The position numbers and the translations under genes are program-made. The notes under the pieces are model-generated. The model had not been told where the DNA came from, ran no database searches, and saw only the letters and a list, made by a program, of their open reading frames with translations. Positions 1 to 9,602 of a DNA stretch of 45,376 bases are shown piece by piece. Position 1 is the first letter of the stretch. Each line of letters starts with the position of its first letter. Source of the DNA: Podochytrium sp. JEL0797 (lineage: Eukaryota; Chytridiomycota; Chytridiomycetes; Chytridiales; Chytriomycetaceae); the NCBI GenBank assembly GCA_027596195.1, contig JADGJG010000095.1:1-45376 (forward strand), read 5' to 3'.

Positions 1-3000
1 CCCCCCCCCCCCCCCCCAACTGATTTTCGAAAGTGGACAGCTCATGCTCGGAATGTACACGCACATGGATTTCTACGAGAATAGTCACGAAGTGTTTCAT
101 GGAATGAAGACTTCCATGGATAACCTCAAAATCCGGATCGAAGAACGCAAACGCGCGTTGCCGACGCAAGAAGAGATTTTGTCGTACAAAATGGCGTTGG
201 AGGAGGAAGCGTTGAACTGGGCGCGGCCGCGGCTGGAGGATCAGTGTGGTGGGGGTGGTGGTGCTGGGGAGATGCCTGTTTCGGCGGTTTCTGGGTCGTT
301 TTTGGGGGCGGGGTGTGGAGGGAGGGGAGGTGTGGCTGTGGGTGGGTCTTTGGTGGGTCCGAGTGCGTTGGCGCTTCCGGCGGCGGTAATGGGGAGTCAA
401 CAGCAGACGGAGATTGAAGGGTATTTGTTCAAGAGGAATGATAAGAAGGTGTGGGTGCGGCGGTACTTTATCATCAAGAATGGGAAAATGTTTTATGCAA
501 ACACGTACCCAACGGGGAAGTTGAGGGGAGTCGTGTTGTCGACGGATTCGTTGAATTTGAGGGATTATAATATTCGGTTGGATACGGTGGAGGATCGGCG
601 GTTTTGTTTTGAGGTGTATGGGCGGAAGCAGATTTTCAAGTTGCAAGGTTTGTTTCTTTTGGTGTGCCCCACCTGGTGTGTTTTGAGAGTTGGTTTCGCG
701 TCTCGTTTTTCACACCAAAAACCAAAAATCAGCCGAGAGCGCAAGAGACTTGGCCGATTGGATGAACGTGTTTGAAGCTGCAAAATTGGCCTACCAGCAA
801 CCTTTTGTTCCCGTCTCCCTGATGCACCCACCCGAATCGAGACAGTCGGCCGGCAACTCCCCTCAACCACCACCACCCACCTCCATGTTCCCAACAATCA
901 CACCCCAATCGCTCATGAATCGGCCGTACGTGTTCTCCGACGGCGACCAAGACGGTGAAGTCGCGACGAGCGAGTCGCGCGGTCCGCGTCTCCAAAAGAT
1001 GGATGCGGATGGAGATGATGAAAACGAGAGTAGTGAGGAGGATGCGGAGATTGAGGTGGAAGAGGTTGGGGGCGATGTGTCTGGGGCGGAGGTTGGGAAA
1101 CCGGCGGGGCCGTTTGAGGATGTGACGGTAACGTACCCGGACAAGGCGTTTGAAGCCAAGAATAAGGAGTTGCATAAGTTGTTGAGGTCGGTTCCTCCTT
1201 CGGATTTCGTGATGGATGGTTTGTAAATCTGGCTTGTGGGGGGGGTGGGGGATTTTTTCAATGGGTCTGATTCGTGCTTTTTTTTTCGTACAGCATTCGC
1301 GATCTTTCTGCAACGCGCCAACCTCATTCAAGGAAAGATTTTTGTGACGCAAAATCGAATCTGTTTTTACTCCAACATCATGGGCATCATTTCTGTCCTC
1401 GTGATTCACCTCAAGGAAATTACAAACATTACTCGATCCAAGAATGGACTGTACAAGTGCATCAATATTGAAACGACCAAGGCTCCGGTAATCTTTTTTG
1501 GTTTGCAATCTCCCATGTGATTTCTGACTTTTCGAATTCTGTAGCATCAATTTAAGACGTTCATGAAGGACGACGGCAAGACCCACGCGTTTCTAGTGGG
1601 AGCGTGGGAGAATTCGAGGAGAACCACTGGAGTTTGTATTTTTTTTCGCGTGTCACGACACCATCGGCGTTACTGATTTGATTTTTCTTTCTTGTTCAGC
1701 GTCTGAACGCGCAGGAGCTTTTTGAAAAATTGAGCGCGTCCTTGAGCCGATTGGACGAAAAGGAAGATGATAAATTGGTTGCTGCAAATGAGACGATTGG
1801 AGATGACGCCTCTATCGGAGACGTGGATGGCGCTGCGAGCGGGGATGGTGCCAGAAACACAGGTTGAGCGAGATTTCCCGTACTTTACGGTGTCGAAACT
1901 TACACCCATTTTCCCTCGGCACTAGACTTTGATCTCCCTGAAGGAATTCCCATCCCCGCCGCCCTCCCCGCCTGCGAATGCACAGACCACCTCGAGCACA
2001 AGGATATCGAAATCACTGTCCAAATCCCGGCCAAACGCGCATTCGATCTGTTGTACGGAACTTCCCCCGAATCTAAAACGTTTTGGAACAAGTTTTTCGC
2101 TGCGCGGGGCGAGAAGGATGTTGTGTCGGAGGCTTGGGTGGAGCCTGCGACGGGGGTGATTTTGGGAGAGGCGCCGCCTGGTGCGATGGCGAGTAAAGTG
2201 TTGAATTATACTATGCCAGTGAATGCTCCGATGGGTATGGGATGATGTTTTTTTAGGGCTTGTGTTTTTCGAGAGTTGGTTGTTGCTGATATTTCAAAAA
2301 CAACAACAGTGAAAGTCAAGGAGGCTGGTGTTGAGAGTATTTCGTATCTGACCAAGAAGGTTGAGCACTTGTGAGTACACCCCTTCTCTTCCTTGACGTG
2401 TAAATGGCATCACTGATTTCGATTCTGCCAGTGTGTACGTGATTGAGAAGAGATCCACGACCCCTGCCTTGCCCTACGCCGACAGTTTTGTCCCGATAGT
2501 CAAAACCTGCATCACTTGGACAGGCAAAAGCAACTGCAAAATTGCCATCTTCACTGGAATCAAGTTTTATAAATCACCCATGGTGAAGGGAATCATTCGT
2601 CAACAAGCCCTCAGCGGCAGCGAACTCTTTTCCAAAGATTTGGGAAAAGCGATTCAAGCCGAAGTTCATCGCATCATGGCGAAGGAAAATCCGAAGAAGG
2701 CGGGGGCGGCTGGGGAAGCGGAACCGGCCGCGGATGTTGCGGGACCGGCTTTGGAATCGAGTTCTACCGCTGGTGGGGCGAATGCGGAGAGTATCTTGCC
2801 GTTTGGATTGTCGCAGTCTCGGACGTTCCAGTGGGGTGTTATTGGACTGTTGACGCTGTCTCTGCTGTTGAACATTACGAGCGCGTTTCGTGGGGGGAGG
2901 AGGGTACTGCCTCAACAAGTTGTTGCTGTGTCGGAGGTTTCGCGAATGTGTCAGATGGCACATCCCGGGGCTTTGGACTGGAGGTCGTTTTTTTTTTATT

Positions 3001-3490
3001 CGTTTTGGTGGGGGAAATTTTTTCACAAATGTTTTTGCCCCCCCCCCCCCCCCCCCCACGATATGAGCTCATGCTTTTTGTTTCGCGACGTAGTATTCTT
3101 GGATATTTGGGCTCCCATTATCCCGAATGGAACCCCGAAAACTGCAATTCCTCCACCATTTCACCCTACCGAGCGTCCGCACTCCACAACTCGCATTTCC
3201 CTCGCCCCGTCTACCACCAAGACCGCATGAAATCGATATACGTTCGGCTGCATTCGATTCACAAATCGGCCTCGGAAGCGAGAGACGAGGCGCTCGAATC
3301 GTTGCGGTGGTTGGATGAGCTCGAACGGGATGTGTTTTGGGCTGGGTATTGGAATTGGGTCGCGGATGGGGTTGTGGTGGATGAGGTTACGAAGCATTGT
3401 CGGGAGGTGTCGGGAGGTGTGTCGCAGTATGTGGGTGGGTGTGAGAATATTCGTGGGGTGCTTTCGGAGCTTGAGAAGCGAACTTTTTGA
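1..3490 (+). CDS. Lam/Sip3-Ysp1-type BAR-PH-GRAM-VASt sterol-transfer membrane protein, 5' partial
   Basis: Probable sterol/lipid transporter anchored in the ER at membrane contact sites, like yeast Sip3/Ysp1 (Lam3/Lam1). The 5' end lies outside the window; the readable frame runs from about base 32. Exons by splice sites: to 647, 733-1218, 1294-1487, 1545-1631, 1700-1862, 1926-2234, 2310-2370, 2432-2983, 3094-3490, giving about 954 visible residues. Order seen: end of a BAR-like helical region (GMYTHMDFYENSHEVF), PH domain at about 127-227 (EIEGYLFKR...WVRRYFI), an acidic linker, GRAM at about 368-461 (RANLIQGKIFVTQNRICFYS), VASt at about 530-720 (FDLLYG...FWNKFF), and one membrane segment at about 772-790 (WGVIGLLTLSLLLNI). 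A C-terminal tail of about 150 residues follows. The last intron holds a 20-nt C run. The domain string is clear; assignment to Lam1/Lam3 rather than another Lam type rests on the BAR-PH N terminus. Confidence 0.85.
3038..3057 (+). repeat. Poly-C tract in last intron of the Lam-like gene
   Basis: A run of 20 C lies 36 bases before the 3' splice site, replacing the usual T-rich tract. The window itself begins with 17 C just before the first readable exon of the same gene. Confidence 0.9.
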
Positions 3491-3557
3491 GCCAAATTTA
3501 ATAAAATGATAAAAGTTAACGATAAAAGGGGAAGTCTCCATTTTTTATTACAATTAA

Positions 3558-5001
3558 TCATCCCCATGGGTTGTCCATCACATCAATGCTATCAAACGAC
3601 ACCGCTTCCACTTTGTGCTGCTGTCTTGTTGTCTCAGCATGAACGTGCGCCACCGACACCACCCCCGAACCCATTCCAAACCCATCCTCCAAATCCTCCA
3701 TCACATCAAACCCACCACCTCCTTGCACGTATTCCCTTTCTTTTTCCGCCACCACCTCCTTCTTCTTACCTCCCAACTCCAACATGCTCAACTCCCCAAG
3801 GATATCCTCACTCGTCTGGTGTACACCTTGCAGGGCCATTTCAAGCAAACTCCCCATCCCACCTCCTCCAAAGTCATCATACGTCTCAGGCTCCGCATCA
3901 CACGCGGCTACCGGCGCAGAGAGGAGATTCAACAAGTCCTTTCTGTCATGCGGCTGTGCCGCAGCAACCGCCGTGGGTGTACTCGGGTGAGGAAGAGGGT
4001 GGGAAGGAAGGATGGTGAATGCGAGGGGTTCGAAATCTTGAGCGTCGTCGGTGGGGTCTGAAGATGAAAGCAAGTCTGAGGTGGTTGGAGGTTCCGTCGG
4101 AGCTGAGGCAACGGGCTCGTCGAATGAAAACAGGTCCTGTTGTTGCTGCTGTTTGGGAACGGCGGCGATGATGGCGGGTTTAGGGACGTTGTTGCGTACA
4201 ATTACGTGCGTGTCGGTAATGCTTGGGGCTCGGATCTGGGCGGACGGGATGGTGTGTTCAAACACCGGTTCCCGGGTAACGGAAGCAGAGGACTTGGAAG
4301 ACAAAGAAGATGAATAAGATGGGGAGACTGAAACGGCGGGGAATGCCGCTGCCGTTGGGGTCGTGGAATATGTCACGTGGGTGGGTTCACTCGAGATCCC
4401 AAAATTGCAGTCGCGGTTCGAATTGGGAGATTCGCCTTGCGAGGAAATGGAGGGTGCACGGACTTGGGCCGAAGGGATCGTGTGGTCTCCACTAGCGACG
4501 GGGGCTGCTGCTGTGTGTTGTGACGCAGCGGGTCGCGCAACGGGTGGTTTTTGAGAATCGGTTGGTGAGGGAGCATTGGGAGGAGCAGTGTGGGTAGGTG
4601 AAGTTTCGAAGCGGGATGCTGGTTTCGTGGGTGGGGGGGTCGGTTTCGGTTTCGCGGGAGCCAACGACGTGGGAGAGGCAACGACATCGGAACCGAAATC
4701 GAGGCCCAACAAGTCATCGACGGAATGGACGGGAGTAGAAGTGTGGCTTCGCGCAATAGGGCGAGAGTTGGAGGGTGGTGGGGGCAACGAGAACGCAGCA
4801 AACGAGGGCGTCTGTAAAACAGCAATGAGTTTCAGATATGAATCTCGGCTCGTTAGTTACCTGCACTCCCTCGGAAGCACCGCTGCTCATCACGATCCCC
4901 ATCTTCCTTCCCGCAGCAGGAACTACAACGTCTCCTGCCCCACTGGCAGCACCAACATCGCTCTCATGCCACTTCTTATTAAGGGTGGCCTTTTTGGACA
5001 T
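3558..5001 (-). CDS. Disordered Pro/Ser/Ala-rich protein with clathrin-box-like and NPW motifs
   Basis: I do not recognise a folded domain. Two exons are supported: 5001-4861 and 4811-3558, joined across a 49-nt intron (4812-4860) with clean GT and TTTTACAG ends, giving about 464 residues. The start at 5001 (MSKKATLNKKW) is chosen because the open frame upstream, with an ATG at 5244, looks like leader sequence; that start remains possible. Visible motifs: DLLGLDFG and DLLNLL resemble clathrin boxes, DLFSFDEP resembles an adaptor-appendage peptide, and the C terminus ends DNPWG, a variant of the NPF peptides bound by EH domains. A repeated stretch HTIPSAQIRAPSI / HTIPSAQVRAPSI lies in the middle. 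These features suggest an endocytic accessory protein, but such short motifs occur by chance in low-complexity proteins. Confidence 0.6.
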
Positions 5002-5309
5002 AGGAAAAATCGCAAAATGTCGTCCGCCATTTCCGCTTCGAAATGGTCCCCATACGTAATTACGGTAGGGAAAATAATTGGGTGTTACAGGTATCACAGG
5101 CAACTGGGCTTTGGATATGTTGCTGCCATACGCATAATCTTCTAATAATGGCTTTGGTTGCCGATTTTTACTCGATTCAGGCATTCGATCTTTTTTGACA
5201 GGCATTGCTCGCAGAGGCCGGCCAATCCACCTCCAGCCACGCATGAAGCTCAAGATAGAACGATATTGAAGTCAAGAAGTGATATCTGGAGTTGGAGCTT
5301 TCCAAACGA

Positions 5310-5700
5310 TCAATCTGCCAAGCTGTGACCTCCGGCTGTAAACAGAATCAAATATATCCGATTGAATTCGAAAATCTCGAGCGTGCGTGTTTTGCTGGCT
5401 GTGATAAAGAGAGTTCCAGCTCTGGGCGTGCGAATGACGGACAGATTCTCGATAAGGACTCCCTTGGCGATCAGATACTCTGCCAGTAGAATATATTTTT
5501 TTTCTGGCTAGGAATCCAATTGAGGTGGTCAATCGCCAACACTGCATCCCGCAACGAGTTGTTCATCTTGCGCGCAGCGGTCGCATAGGCATCGAGTGCT
5601 CTGACTTCTTTCGCATCGGATTCCAGCCAGTCAGGCATCGAGTGCTCTGACTCGCCCCAGCCATTGAATAAGTTCTCGCGGTGATTGCGGGTGTCAATAA
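5310..5700 (-). pseudogene. Possible gene remnant, unidentified
   Basis: Two protein-like stretches in different minus-strand frames. One, at about 5700-5510, reads EVRALDAYATAARKMNNSLR. The other, from about 5507 down to a stop at 5310, reads AEYLIAKGVLIENLSVIRT onward. A CCTAG just before the second stretch could be a splice acceptor, but the only candidate donor nearby (GTGTTG, about 35 nt upstream) is weak. On the plus strand a 19-base segment ending in gagtgctctgact occurs twice at about 5590-5650, which suggests a small local duplication. No family recognised; it may be a relic or a mis-spliced small gene. Confidence 0.22.
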
Positions 5701-5787
5701 AACCAAATTGAATCCACATACCTCTCGTTTTACAACAACCTCCCAAAATCCCTCAATCGGATCGTGGTCACGGTCGTCGGCAGCAGC

Positions 5788-6033
5788 TTAAACCCCCTTC
5801 GAAATGAAGGGGGTTTCGGCCGAATGAACCTTGGCATGTTTGGTGAGACCACGCTTACATTTGAAACGTTTCTCTGTATTCGTCGACGTCGCACGAGAAG
5901 GGATATTCGGCGGAATGCACCACGACGTGTTTAGTGAGCTCGCTCTTGCGTTTGAAACGTCTCCCGCATTCGTCGACGTCGCAAGTGAAGGGATATTCGG
6001 CGGAATGCACCACGGCATGCACCACGGCAAACG
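5788..6033 (-). pseudogene. Decayed C2H2 zinc-finger array
   Basis: One intact finger matches C-x4-C-x12-H-x3-H (FTCDVDECGRRFKRKSELTK then HVVVH). It is preceded by the tail of another finger and followed by a linker HSAEYPF that parallels the usual HTGEKPF. The next finger starts FSCDVDE but its second Cys is Tyr, and it then carries a +1 shift relative to the intact copy; the expected remainder (KRGLTKHAKVH) continues in the adjacent frame. The array ends after one more linker inside an 11-bp inverted repeat (5790-5816). The Cys loss plus frameshift indicate a relic. A sequencing error could explain the frameshift but not the Cys-to-Tyr change. Confidence 0.6.
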
Positions 6034-6089
6034 GGGGGGAGGAAGGGGTTCGAATCTCCTCCTCTAAAAAAGCAACAATAATTAAAAGG

Positions 6090-6540
6090 TTTACCTTGTT
6101 CTCTTCTCGGGCGAGAATGGCATGGAGGAGCTGGAGGTTGTTGGCCATATCGTTTGGCTTGGATCGTTTTTCGATGTAAAATCCAAATCGAAACATGCTG
6201 GAAACATGCGCCATCGAATTTGGCGGCAAGTCAACGGCGACCAATGCTTTGGATGAGCTGGCACAAATCCTAAAAAGACTCGTCGCTTCAATCGCGGGAG
6301 TTATCGCGTGTCGCACAGGGAAGATGTCATAAGAACTGTAATCGTTCTAAGTGCGCGTTGAATATTATCTGGAGGGTAGAATGGGGATTCCTGTTCCGTC
6401 GGTTGCTTGACCAATCGATTGATTAAAATATCGGAGCACGTGCCAAAAATCACCCGTGAATATTTTGGGGAGTTCGACCAGTGATCTTCCTCCAAGCACG
6501 CGCAACGCATTGATTATAACACGTAAAATATGGTCAACTG
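6090..6540 (-). pseudogene. Possible fragment of a helical-repeat protein
   Basis: Minus-strand frames contain protein-like sequence: INALRVLGGRSLVELPKIF near 6540-6420, and, after a possible acceptor at about 6346, AITPAIEATSLFRICASSSK and NDMANNLQLLHAILAREENK ending at a good donor (GTAAAC) near 6092. The alternating hydrophobic pattern resembles HEAT/ARM helices. The upstream end runs straight into the start of the plus-strand carrier gene and no start codon with a promoter is available, so this is probably a truncated relic. No family assigned. Confidence 0.25.
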
Positions 6541-7843
6541 GCTCGCTCCGATAGTGGTAAGTCGCCCGTCCTCTCACTCTCCTCCGATCCACTCACCCCA
6601 ATTTGATGACCAATTGGCAGATCACCTTGAGCGACGCTGTGGCCCTCTGGGAGCTCGATCCCAACACGAACCACGGAAGTGCCTACCTCGAGCAAAACGG
6701 GGGTCTCAACAGCCTTGCATCGCTCTCGCAACCTCCACGCGCATCCGTTGTCGCCATGTCCTCGCAGCCACTCCATCGGTGGCGGGACCCGTCCTATTTC
6801 CCCTCTCAAGTGGATGCGGGAACCAAGAATCGCAGTCTCGATGTCGTCAAGCTTCAGGTGGATATGGACAAGTCGGGATCGGATCTGTTGGCTGCGATTG
6901 CTGCAGCAATCGCCTCACGCACAGCCACGGCTCCGCTTGAACGTGTGAAGGTGATGCTGCAAACGGGTGCGTTTTCAGAACCTGTGCATGGGTTGAGAGC
7001 GGGAGAAAAACCGTTGCGACACGGTCTAATGCTGGTGACCCAACTGCTGATCAAGTTGGATGGAGGTGGGCTGCTTCTATTCTTGCTCAATTGGATTGAT
7101 TGTTAACCCTTTGTTCAGTGCGTCTGGGCTTTTTCAGAGGCAATGGTGTAAACGCGTTGCGATCAATCCCAGTTGCAGCCACACAATTTGGAGCGTACAG
7201 TTTTTTCCGCAACATGCTCTCTGATCATTCACACATGATCATGCTAGCGCATCCGTTCGAAGTGGCTGCTGCTGCTGCTTTGGCAGGAATCGTGTCAACA
7301 ACGCTGACTCACCCGCTCGAAGTCCTGCGAACAAGACTTTACCTCATGCACTCGCGCCCCGACGTGCATCTCAACATCTCCACTGCCAAGCTGCGGCCCG
7401 CTGCGTCCATCTGGGACACAGCAAATGAGATCATTGTCAATGAAGGAGGTGTGCGAGGGCTGTATCGCGGTCTCGGCCTGTCACTGTTTGGCATCGTTCC
7501 GTATCTGAGCACATCGTTTGTCCTCTATGACACGTTGAAGCCGCAAACGCGTGGGTTCTCGTGGGAGGGTGTGGCGATTGCTGCCGTGAGTGCCGGAGTT
7601 GCGCAGACGGCGACCTATCCTTTCGACTTGGTGAGGCGGAGGATAATGGTTGAAGGGATGTTGGTGCGGGAGGCGCCAGGGGTGATGCGGCGACGTGGGG
7701 GTGTGCGGATTTTGTCGGATATCTTGCGCTTGGAAGGGATGAGTGGCGCGTTTCGCGGGTTGGTGCCGAATTTGATCAAAGTGGCACCGGCAACGGGGGT
7801 GACGCTTTATATTCATGATCAGTGGAGGAATTTGGGGATTTGA
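6530..7843 (+). CDS. Mitochondrial carrier family (SLC25) protein
   Basis: Inner mitochondrial membrane solute carrier. Exons 6530-6556, 6621-7065 and 7119-7843 give 398 residues. The three signature repeats are visible: APLERVKVML, HPLEVLRTRL and YPFDLVRRRI (Px[DE]xx[KR]), each opening a repeat of two membrane helices. The RGNGVNALRSIP stretch after the first repeat, and the APLER and YPFDLVRRR sequences, resemble adenine-nucleotide/CoA carriers (SLC25A16/A24/A42, yeast Leu5 type). The substrate cannot be set from sequence alone. The first repeat starts near residue 119 after an N-terminal extension with no EF-hand motif; translation might instead start at an internal Met (MSSQPLHRW or MDKSGSDLL). 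The start at 6530 uses a 27-nt first exon followed by GTAAGT. Confidence 0.85.
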
Positions 7844-8175
7844 TGGGTGGGAAGGTGGCGATTGACAGGAACCTCATTTCCGTTTTCTTGTTGCACTTGT
7901 TTTGTTTCTCTCTCTTTTTCTACCAAGAACCTCATATTCGTATTTTTTTTTCTAATTTATGGGACGGAGGAAGGAGCGAGGAGGAAAAGTTTGGAGTGTA
8001 TGACTTGAGACAAGTGTCGTGAAAGAGGAATCGCTTCCATCTGGAGATTTCAGAACCACTTGACATGTTACGTTTCCATCTTTCTCTTTTTCTTCACTTC
8101 TCTCTTTTCCTTCTGTTTCAAATCAAATTTTGTGCAACGTGTTTTTTTTGGATCCTTGGGCACAAATCCGTTTTC
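7844..8175 (+). other. Intergenic region, no gene seen
   Basis: 332 bases between the carrier stop and the hydrolase start. It holds pyrimidine-rich tracts (repeated CTCT/TTTTC) on the plus strand shortly upstream of the hydrolase ATG, as is common in fungal promoters. No convincing coding frame or RNA gene. Confidence 0.5.
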
Positions 8176-9443
8176 ATGTTCGCAAGTCTCTGGAGAGAAC
8201 TGCACTGCGAAGAACTCCAAGAACCCCTTATCCCCGCACACGTTGATATGCGAATCCACAAGAACCTCGAGAAGCTTGGCCACATTGAAGGCACTTTGCT
8301 GAGCCGGTAATACCTGTCAAACTGCTACTACAACATCAACTGAATCCTACCCTCCAACCACTCAGCCACGTAAAAACACCGTTCCGCCGCCACCTCGTCC
8401 GACCGCAAGGCAAAGACTGGGCCATCAACACGCTGGTCCTCAACGGCCCGAACGATGCCGATCAAGTCATCGACCCAACCAGAAAGACCATTGTTCTCAC
8501 GCACGGCTTTGGCAGCGGCCTCGGCTTCTTCTACACAAACTACGACCACCTGTCCTCCCTGGTGGATGTATCCAAGAAGCCTGTCCAGATCGTGGCCATC
8601 GACTGGTTGGGATCGGCCGGCTCTTCCCGCCCGCGATTCACGAAGCGTTCGAACTGCACAAACAAGCCAGACAACAACGACGCCCTCATTGAAGACGCTG
8701 AAGCCTACTTTGTCGATTCGTTTGAAGAATGGCGTGAATCGGTGGGACTCGAGAAATTTGCGCTTGCGGGCCACTCGCTCGGCGGGTACCTGTCGTCCGT
8801 TTATGCGCTCAAGTATCCGGAAAGATTGTCGTCTTTGACGCTCATTTCACCCTTTGGGCTCCTGCCTCACCCGCCGGAATCTCTTGCTGTCACCCCGGAA
8901 CTGTCAAAAGAACTTCCATTAGCGCAACGCATGTTCCTTTATGCGTGGAGAAACAACGTGACTCCTCAGTGGGTGTTGAGGGGATTGGGGCCGTATGGGC
9001 CCAAGATGGCGTCTCGTGTTGTTTCGCGGAGATTCCCGACAATGGATGAGTTCGACCAACGTCTCGTGGCAGATTATGTGTACCACCTCAACGGTGGACC
9101 CGCAGCGGGCGAATATGCGCTCAACGCGCTGATGGAGATTCGAATGACGCCTGGGGAAGAGCGGGAAGACTCTCGCGGGAGGAAAATGGGGTGGAATTTG
9201 TATGCTAGGCACCCTGTGGGGATTCGTTTGGCGGAGGGGTTGCCGTCGAGTCTTCCTCTCAACATTATCTTCGGGGACCATGATTGGATGTTTGCGAAGC
9301 GCGAGGAAATGATGAAATTGGACGTGATTCGAGCTAGGGCGCAGTCGCGGCTGCATGTGTTGGACAATGCGGGGCATCATCTGTATCTTGACAATCCGCA
9401 TGGAATGATGGATGTGTTCAGGAAGGCCAAGCTGTGGGGCTGA
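8176..9443 (+). CDS. ABHD4/ABHD5-CLD1 family alpha/beta hydrolase
   Basis: Lipid hydrolase or acyltransferase of the ABHD4/5 group; yeast relatives are the cardiolipin deacylase Cld1 and the acyltransferase Ict1. Exons 8176-8306 and 8366-9443 give 402 residues. Visible features: oxyanion-side HGFGSGLGFF, the DWLGSAGSSRP segment typical of this subgroup, nucleophile elbow GHSLGG with the catalytic Ser, acid loop FGDHDWM, and catalytic His in GHHLYLDNP, which also forms the HX4D motif of ABHD5-like acyltransferases. Both catalytic signatures are intact, unlike mammalian ABHD5, which lacks the Ser. The N terminus has no obvious targeting peptide. Its 3' end faces the CSC1 gene across 159 bp. Confidence 0.88.
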
Positions 9444-9602
9444 TGCCATGTCAAAAATAAAAAAAATGGCGATTGAACACCGAACCTCTTATTCCAACCT
9501 TCCCCTCCTTTTTCTCATATAGTAAATGTATTTGAAAAGAGGCAAAACGAAAACGAAAGTGTTTGGAGCAAAAGGAAACAACACGAGATTCATATTACAC
9601 CG

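Noticed and set aside
6040..6065. tRNA-like B box (ggttcgaatctcc)
   Set aside because: A T-arm can be drawn, but no matching 5' acceptor strand, D-arm or anticodon arm lies upstream at tRNA distance.
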